Under the pieces are notes generated by a model, which made no database searches, was not told the DNA's origin, and saw nothing but the letters and a program-made list of their open reading frames with translations. DNA of 64,000 bases from Artocarpus heterophyllus (Eukaryota; Streptophyta; Magnoliopsida; Rosales; Moraceae): positions 15,630,091 to 15,694,090 of the forward strand of contig CM046340.1 of the NCBI GenBank assembly GCA_025403435.1, in the 5' to 3' direction. The position numbers and the translations under genes were made by a program. Positions 56,910-64,000 of the stretch are shown one piece after another. The first letter of the stretch is position 1, and every line of letters starts with the position of its first letter.

Positions 56910-58912
56910 TGTTAGACATGTATGCCTTAAGAAGTAAAAATGTAATATATTTTTGAAGACATTTTTATTAATAAAGAATTTATTTATCATTTATATACCA
57001 AATCTTGTCTTCTTTACGTTCATATTTATTGACTGTATGATAAGCAAATAAAAGTGTGAGATTGTCTGTCTAAACCTTTTTAAGAATCAGGCATATGATG
57101 GACATATTATGCGAAAGACATGATTCTGAAGGTGATGGTCTAAATCATAAGATCTGCAATCGATAGAATAAAGTCAGACGCTTTATTTATGCAAAGATTG
57201 TTATATTGTCTATAGCCTTAATGGGAGATGGTTTGTCTTGGCCATCGAAGGTGGACTCCACGAATAGAAACATTGGTGCATTGGCATAGGTGACGATGCA
57301 TTAGATCGGGACATAAAGTGAAGTAATTTAGATAAATAATTCTATCTTAGCAAATCGATTCACTTTAGACAATCATATATGTTGTGTCTTAATCCTGAGA
57401 TGAATAGTGGGCCCGTTGTCTTGACTTATGCTTTTGATGTACCAAAATGTGACATTTACATTTTATGTTGGTACATATGCCGATATGTTGGAGGCTGACT
57501 CTTGATAACGTAGACTTGTTATTCATAGATACGGAATCCATAGCTCCTCTTTAGGAGTTGTTGATATCCTCTTATATGCGTTATCTTGTAATTGAAAAAC
57601 TGGAGCGCTCAACCATTTGGATACATAGGTGTAACCGAATCGTATACTATCTTTGGATGGCAAGTTTTCCAATAGTGAAATAATAGAATGTAAGAAAAAA
57701 ATAATCGGTAAGGTAAGATAGAATTTATCTTTAAGCCGATTGTGGATAATCCTATGGGGATACAATACATCATGATATGTCATGGAGACTTAGCTATTCG
57801 GGCTTCGTAATTCTATACAGTTTGAGAGTGCAGCTCTAAGCTTTTAGTGGAGTAGCATTGGAGCTGATAATTATGAAATGTATATCTGAGATATTGGGTT
57901 TCATAATTATTGAGAGCTTAAACTATATAGGTCTATATGGTCCCCTTTGCTAGCTCACAAAAATCCTATAACGATATGACAAGCTTTTCCAATAAATTGG
58001 TGACTTATGTCATATTATTATATTGGTTAAAAATTGAGTTAATTGGATTTAATAATTCATGTTAATTTATCGGTTGAATTAATTCTGTAATTAATTTAAG
58101 ATAAACATTTTGGTTTATCGGTTGAATTAATTTGGTGAATTAATTCAAGAAAAATATGTTGAATTATCGTGGATAATATCTTATTTGTATGAGTTTATCA
58201 AGATATGATTATTTTAATCAGATAACTTCTCTATTAGGTCATTTGAATTAAAATTGAGACTCTATTAAAGATACCCAGAACTAATAAGATAGGAATTATC
58301 CAATAGGTTGAGATAGCATCTATCGGATCAACCTTAGATTTGAATCAAATTCAAATCGGGTATCTTCGATGGCATAGTCAACCACGCCTTTGTATCGCGG
58401 TCAACTGTGGCTATCAGACTTCGAGTCTAATTACGTGGATTCAAATTTGAAACTAATTTAAACTTAAATTTTGAGGCCTTATCTAATAATGATTGGCCCT
58501 AAGTTTGACCTTTATAAATAGGGAATGAGTTCTCTTTGTTATTTAGATTAGTTGAGAAATCTAGAGTGAGTACTCTGCTAGTGAGACTCTAAAGCTCCTT
58601 GGAGAGCTGTTGTTCACAAATCACGAATTATAGCTTTGAGTATTTCTCAATTGGTTGGAAGGAGAGTCACCTGTGGAAGAGCTGTACGAGTGTGCCCACA
58701 TACACACCGGTCGTGAATAGAAAATAACAAAGAAGGCCAGTTGGTTGAGGTCCTTCTTCAACGTCCTTTCTCTTCATCGATTGCAGGAGTTTTTCGGCAA
58801 ACAAGTTTAGTAAGATCTGATTAATTTATGCATATAGCATATCAAACTTATGTTTAAGAAAATACTCTGGTATAAAATTTTTAAAATTTCACTGCGTACT
58901 ATTATTCTAACA
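56910..58912 (+). repeat. 3' LTR of Copia C
   Basis: TGTTAGACATGTATGCC to TATTCTAACA. It is collinear with 30762-32751, with many substitutions, so Copia C is much older than the LOG-carrying element. Confidence 0.9.
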
Positions 58913-58917
58913 TGTCC

Positions 58918-59500
58918 TCTATTCAGAGTTGGGGCAGATGCCTTTATCTCTTGATGAGGTTGTTCGTCCAAGGTAGGCTCATCTAAAACATCTTTGTCAT
59001 GGCCTGGTGCGGAAGCAGCATCATATTCTCTTTATGCCTCCTTGTTATTATTAAAGTACTCATTTCGCATAACTCCACCATTTTAAATGTTATAACCTTC
59101 ATTTCTTTCAACTTTGAGCATCTATTTGCCATTGTCTTCATCACTTTTGACCTTATTTATAAGCTCAACGTATAGCATGCTTCTACGTTAGCATCAAAAT
59201 TCTCCAAAATAAATTTAGGTCTTGCCCATGTTGTACACATAGGAATGTAACTTATTTTCAATTTTGTGCTGCTTCCCTTCACAAGAAGCCTTTTAAATAA
59301 GCAATCAACAATCATAAAAAGTTTCACCTTAGCCAGATCATCTAATAATATTTTGTTCTTAACTTCCCTATTCCTTAAGTACTATTTGTATGACCCATCA
59401 TTTTTCTCCATCCATTCCCATCTTATGATTATATGACAATATCTATCATTTTTCTATATAAATAACAATAAAAAGCATTTTTTTTTTAAAAAATAAAATT
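58918..59500 (-). pseudogene. N-terminal part of the right MULE transposase
   Basis: The minus-strand reading gives WEWMEKNDGSYK, AKVKLFMIVDCLFKRL and SYIPMCTTWARPKFILENF, collinear with the left copy at 17640-18640. Stops and shifts are present. The Copia C insertion at 58912 separates it from the catalytic region at 30761. Confidence 0.75.
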
Positions 59501-60050
59501 GATAAAAATATTTTCAAAAAGTAAAATTGATAAAAAAGGAAAAAAATATAAGACCGAAAGTCTTTACGGCTTGATTGGACGTAGTCATCTTCCAATCGCT
59601 CTGACCGGTCTTATTGGTCATTTACTGGTTTGTAAATATTTACCATACAACGTTTTCTTCGAATTTACATGTTTTTGGGGGTCAAAAATGGTACAAAATA
59701 GGATAAATCATTGTTGCCTTTTCTAAATTAAACTCCTAAATATGAATGCCCAATCTTTGAACAACAATAGAAAGCAAATATAAGAGATTTGAAGATTAAC
59801 TTATCAAAATCTTAGGAATTTGACAATATCTTGTACTCCCCTCTTTCCTTGTGGGTAGAAATTGACGCCTGGAGAGTTAATGGTGGTGGAAGACATCACC
59901 GGAGTATATGGATGGTGGTTTTGGGAGGATGGTGGTGGAGAGAGATGGGTTCTTCAATGAGGAGATTTTTTTTTTTTTTTTGGGAGGAAGAAGATGACAT
60001 TTTTATTTTAGTTTTCCTTTTATTTTTAGATTTTTATATTATAATTTATT

Positions 60051-61060
60051 TTTTAGAAACATACCCAAAACACCCTCTATGTTTTGTCTAATTACAGCTT
60101 TTGCCTCCTTTTGCCACCTTTTATTATTTAAATGCCTATAACACCTCTTGTATTTTTAAAATTATATTCAAAATACCCCCTAAAACAATTATTTTTTAAA
60201 AATTCTAAGATAATTCTTCCAATTATATATTAAATATTATTTTAAATATAATTTGCAATAGATGTAACAACAACACCTGCAACGGATGCAACAACAACTA
60301 CAACAACAACTGGGACTGTGACCGCAGCGACAAATGTTATTAGTTTTTTCTAATGAATTATCAATTTGTTATATTTAGTTGATGTTCATACCTATTATAA
60401 TATTATTATCATGTTATCTACACAACATACTTTTTTGTCTTCCTAAAAGATAATTGAAAGTTTATTTTGTAATTTTCTTCTTACAAGTTTTTTCATTTTT
60501 ATTAACCTTTTTAAAAAACTAAAAATATTCTTTAAGTTTTACTAAATTTAATTTAAATCATTATTAAACCAACATATTAAATAAAATCAATATTAAAAAG
60601 TTAAAAACTCTCAAAATAATTGAAGTATTTGCTTGATTAAAATATTTGTTTGAGTATTTTAAATTACCTTTTTCTTAATTTTTAAGTCAAATTATATTCA
60701 ATATAACATTTAACATATATTTAGAAGGATAATCTTGAAGTTTTTGAAAAAATAACTGTTTTAAGTGATATTTTGAGTATTATTTAAAAAATACAACAAG
60801 TGTTTTTAACATTTTTGTAATAAAAGAGGTAAATGTGTATTTAGGTAAAAAACAATAAATATTTTAGACATTTAATTAATTAGATAGAAAAAAAAAGATA
60901 TCACGCAAAACAGAAAGAATATTTTGAATATTTTTTATTTCTAGGGTTTTTTTTTTTATTTAAGAAAATGAAATTTTCATGGATAAACGAGGCTAAGGTT
61001 ATCACTTTAATTCCGTATATGTAAAAATAACCCTTTTTTTTTTATAAGTAAATTGACTGT
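60051..61060. other. AT-rich intergenic sequence
   Basis: No gene seen. A short CAACAACA-rich stretch at 60268-60312 is a simple repeat. The outer end of the right MULE lies at or slightly beyond 60050. Confidence 0.5.
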
Positions 61061-61953
61061 CAAGTGGGAGACTATACGTGCTAAAGATCCGCCGTGGGTC
61101 CAAGCCCCAACCCCACCTCCACCGTGCGAGCGCCGCTGCAATCATCGGAGACCGTCTCTCTCAATCTCTCCAACCATCGCGAGCATCTGGAGCCTCCCTC
61201 GAGCGCTCTGCCGACGTCACAGTCCCTCCCAGCGTTTTCCGTCGACAAGCCACTTCCCGTTTGTTCTTACGGTTTGTTTCAATTTTTCGGAGTATTACAA
61301 GGGTCTGGAGATTCATGGGTGTGTTTGTAGACTAGGCTTTAATTCGGATGTCTCTGTTGGGATCGTTTTGTAAACGTTTTAGTGGAATTGTGGGGGGTTT
61401 TGAGAGTGCGGGGGAGGTGTTCGACGAAATGCATGGGGAAGGTGAAATCTCTTATGGGTTCTGATTTGGGGATCTGTTTACTTGTTTGTTGAGGCAAATT
61501 GTTGGTGGAGATTTCACTGATAGCAATCTGTGGGTTTTTGAGGCGGAAGGGCGGTCTAGATTGAGCGATGAGGAGATGGTCGGTTGGCTAAACGATTTTC
61601 TTCCGGATGTACTTTTCAATTGGCTATATTTCTTTGTGCTTGTTCTTAGTAACCAAACCATACAAACTCAATTTACTTGGCTGGCTATTTGGGGTTCTAG
61701 GGTTTTTTATGGCTGTTTCTTCTTCTTGATGTTGGTTCTGTTCTGGGAAAAGTGGGAGAATTGTTTTAAGAATAGCGCAACTATTATGGCCTTGTAGAGG
61801 AAGTTGCTGTTGTTTTTGTTTTTTTTGTGTTTGTGTTTGTCTTTGTGTTTTTGTTTATTTGTCTATTTTTTTTTTTGTTTATTTTTTGGGTCTGAGACTG
61901 AAAGTGCTTGCTTTTGTTGTGGTTTGGTGTGGGATTTTATATTTTGTCTAGCC
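61061..61953 (+). promoter_or_regulatory. Upstream region and possible 5' UTR exon of the 61954 gene
   Basis: It is GC-richer than its surroundings at 61070-61260 (TCTCTCTCAATCTCTCC near 61156). It includes the PPR fragment and an open stretch 61486-61615 (GGDFTDSNLWVFEAEGRSRL) ending at a possible donor, GGATGTACTT. TTGTCTAG at 61944-61951 just before the ATG could be an intron acceptor, so a 5' UTR intron is plausible. Confidence 0.4.
61290..61460 (+). pseudogene. Fragment of a PPR (pentatricopeptide repeat) gene
   Basis: The reading gives GLEIHGCVCRLGFNSDVSVG, then after a shift VNVLVELWG, and after another shift GFESAGEVFDEMHG. These match the conserved plant PPR (PLS type) pattern of a repeat end followed by IHG...GF.SDV.V.N.L...Y...G....A..VFDEM. 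Only about one and a half repeats survive. Plant PPR proteins bind organellar RNA. This piece cannot be a working gene by itself. Confidence 0.6.
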
Positions 61954-62235
61954 ATGAACGGAGCTTGTCAAAGATTGTTGGTCTTGATTCAAGGGAAATG
62001 CCAATTGCGTAATCTATCCCAATCCCATCAACTTCATCTCCATCAGTGCCGCGATGGGCCCACTGAGACGTTGAAGCGGAAGATTGCAGAGCTGGAGAAA
62101 AAGAGGAAGACAAAGAAGAAGGACCAGGCAATAGTAGTGCCTGTTCCCGAGTCCCAAAAATACCTAGACACCCCTACTCTTCCCATGACTCTCACATTTG
62201 TCGGAATCGGCGTTGCCGCCAAGCTCCTTATGATG
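61954..62235 (+). CDS. Small membrane-anchored plant protein of unknown function, exon 1
   Basis: From ATG 61954, 94 codons end at ATGATG before donor GTAATC (phase 0). Residues 1-33 are free of acidic residues and rich in Arg, Gln, Ser and Leu, like a mitochondrial or plastid targeting sequence. Residues 39-56 form a very basic, helical KRKIAELEKKRKTKKK segment. Residues 75-93 (TLPMTLTFVGIGVAAKLLM) look like one membrane span. The complete three-exon product would be 186 aa. I do not recognise a named family. Exons keep frame and good splice sites, so the gene looks alive. The upstream start is less certain than the rest. Confidence 0.7.
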
Positions 62236-62843
62236 GTAATCTATCTCTTTGATTTGGCTTTCGAGCTGTCTAATTAATTTTCAATGAATGCTTTACAATT
62301 GTGTGCTTGTTCTTGGAATTTAGTTGTTTTAATTTGATATGTTTGCGTTTAAATGGAGACGTCAGTCAGGCTGTTTTTGTGAGAAAATCTCATGTAGTGC
62401 ATGTACTTGATGTGAAGGTTTCATTTGTTGCTTTCTTTTATGACGTTGCATTACATATTTATGATTCTTATTTTCCTATGATTAGTGCGAGAGAGAGTTT
62501 CGTTTCAGTTGAAATTCTTAGTGTTTGTTTCATAGTATTGTTAGAGTAGTCTCCTAGTGCAGTTTGTTTATTATGTTCTGCACAAGAAAGGGATAATATG
62601 GTTTTTCATGTTCTACATGGAAATTGTGTTTTGAGTGACTATGAGCACTGCAGTGCTACCTGGCTCCAGCCCCAGCACCTTTTATTTGTTCTGGTGCCCC
62701 ACTTTTTTTTTTTTTTTAAATTAGTTGTATGACTATAGGCAAGAACAACAATAAAAGGCCTTCTTCATGTTAGTATTATCGTGACTTGGGCATTTGGCCT
62801 ATGAACGTTTGATGATATTAATCCTTTTTTTTTTCTCTGGCAG

Positions 62844-63038
62844 TATGAATATGATGAGAAAAGAACACAAGAGAGGATTGAGAAACGGATAGAGAACGCT
62901 CCTGAGGGTCTAGGCACGGTCAGGATGCTCACTCCTGAGGAGTGGGAAGAAATTCGGGAAGTGAGGCCAAGGACTCCATTTGAATCTAAACTAGCCCGTC
63001 CAAATGCACGAATAAGAACAGGAGAACCTTTACGCAAG
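62844..63038 (+). CDS. Same gene, exon 2
   Basis: It follows a polypyrimidine tract and CAG acceptor, starts in phase 0 and ends at AAG before GTAAGC. The 65 codons (YEYDEKRTQERIEKRIENAP at the start, then MLTPEEWEEIREVRPRTPFE) encode a charged, soluble segment after the membrane span. Conservation-like sequence quality and good splice signals support a real exon. Confidence 0.8.
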
Positions 63039-63577
63039 GTAAGCTACAAATACAAGGCATTTCGAACACTCTTGCTTATTTGCTTTTCTAGATTTGCTAT
63101 ATATCTTTCCTTTGATACTATTAGCCCTGCTTAGAGAACTGCAATGTTTCCCAAATTCAATGGAAGATAACATGTTGAAAGCTTTAAGAGAGAGAATTCA
63201 TATATGTGCAGCCTTTGTCTTGTTGACTACACTGCTGATTTTGCTAAATGAAACATATTGTTGTTTGTTCTAGCGCTTACGAGGTGCTATAATAAAAGGA
63301 AATCAATAAAATGTTATGATTATTGCTAATCTAACTTGGAAACGATTGAATACTATTGTGAGATAAGTTGATACAACTTTTTTGAGAATATAAAAACCAA
63401 ATTACATTTTACTGTCTTAATTATTTAAGTTTTGATGTGTTCCTTACGTGTAACAGCAATATCTTTTTTTTATTTTTCTTTTTTTTTTTCATTCATATAA
63501 CCGTATTTACACATATCGTTAAAAAAGATATAGGTTTGCTTTTATGCTTAATATGCATGGTTATATGTTTTATACAG

Positions 63578-63661
63578 GAGGATCTCAAGGATTGGACAAT
63601 CGACGTGCTCACAGATGCACTTACCCGAGTTGAAGAAACTGTTGGACACAAATCACAATGA
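63578..63661 (+). CDS. Same gene, exon 3 with stop codon
   Basis: It starts after TATACAG in phase 0, encodes EDLKDWTIDVLTDALTRVEE plus seven residues, and ends at TGA 63659-63661. Introns are 608 bp (62236-62843) and 539 bp (63039-63577). Downstream sequence to 64000 is presumed 3' UTR and flank, and no other gene is seen. Confidence 0.8.
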   Translation, partial: EDLKDWTIDVLTDALTRVEETVGHKSQ

Positions 63662-64000
63662 ATTTCTCTACCTTCTTAAAGTACTCTCACTTGATTACCC
63701 TTTAGATATTGATGCCTGATATGTGGTACAGTATACATAACAATGGATAGCAGTTGCTTCGGAAACTGTCAAACAAGTTGCTAGAGAAGACATCTGTGGC
63801 AAGCTGTTGAAAGAGAAAACTGGTTTTTAGTCCTTCAATTATATGCTAAATCTCATTTTGACTTTTGACTTTTAAAACGTCTCGGAACGAGTATCGGATC
63901 TATGAAATTGTCCCAAAGTAGTCTTTTCATGATTCTATATATCCAAAGTCGTTCAGGAGGAAGGCTTACGCTATCTTCCTTACAATTCATTTCTTGTCAA

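Larger units (their letters stand above)
30762..58912 (+). mobile_element. Copia C: large, degenerate Ty1/copia retrotransposon that hosts a nest of other elements
   Basis: LTRs at 30762-32751 (1990 bp) and 56910-58912 (2003 bp) flank gag, protease, integrase, RT and RNase H in copia order. Flanks are TGTCG (30757-30761) and TGTCC (58913-58917), a 4-of-5 target duplication inside the right MULE. Without the insertions at 35945-45560 and 47777-56768 it would be about 9.5 kb. All reading frames are broken by stops, most explained by G-to-A or C-to-T changes. Confidence 0.9.
21885..60050 (-). mobile_element. Right MULE copy (minus strand), split by several LTR insertions
   Basis: Reading from 60050 downward: 5' region and transposase N-terminus (to 58918), Copia C insertion, transposase middle and C-terminus (30761 to about 29000), 3' region (about 28960-28570), tandem units in reverse (28570-26210) with an LTR-like insertion at 26922, another insertion at 22314-26209, and the last arm segment to 21885. 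Collinearity with the left copy supports each step. The element is dead because of frameshifts and insertions. Confidence 0.75.

Overview
The window is plant nuclear DNA, most likely from a eudicot. It has spliced host genes with GT/AG introns, an AT-rich background, and deep nests of Ty1/copia-type, gypsy-like and Mutator-like elements. Species cannot be fixed from the sequence. Only two host loci are clear. One is the first two coding exons of the nucleoporin gene NUP155 (minus strand, 10.07-11.69 kb), whose later exons must lie left of the window if the gene is intact. The other is a three-exon gene for a small, probably membrane-anchored protein of unknown function (plus strand, 61.95-63.66 kb), with a decayed PPR-gene fragment just upstream.

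Layout. 1-8.1 kb: a decayed copia element (Copia A) split by a second copia element (Copia B, 460-5506, 279-bp LTRs, target duplication ATTTC). 8.1-12.7 kb: NUP155 exons, introns and upstream region. 12.7-16.8 kb: a tandemly duplicated block of old LTR-like sequence holding a complete 1993-bp solo LTR. 17-60 kb: two copies of one Mutator-like (MULE) family in inverted, convergent orientation, forming a huge broken palindrome centred near 21.5 kb. The left copy lost the transposase core and carries a hAT-type insertion. The right copy keeps transposase remnants and is split by several LTR insertions.

The largest of these insertions is Copia C (30762-58912, LTRs about 2 kb). Its integrase region was hit by a short-bodied LTR element (35945-45560). 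That element's 5' LTR holds a solo LTR (36798-42446), which holds another solo LTR (38138-40671). Target duplications flank every level.

The most interesting object is a second insertion in Copia C: an 8992-bp LTR retrotransposon at 47777-56768. Its two LTRs are nearly identical by eye (one substitution and one A-run difference in about 2361 bp), and it has a clean TGCTG target duplication, a primer-binding site matching initiator tRNA-Met and a purine tract. It has no gag or pol. It carries two intact intronless ORFs instead. One encodes a 173-aa basic cysteine-rich protein whose layout resembles the cysteine-rich nucleic-acid-binding proteins of carla-/viti-like plant viruses. The other encodes a 216-aa homologue of LONELY GUY (LOG), the cytokinin-activating phosphoribohydrolase, with the PGGxGTxxE motif kept but other active-site positions changed. 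In a region where every other element ORF is broken, this looks like a recently active non-autonomous retrotransposon with cargo genes. Domain calls were made by reading alone, with no database search.
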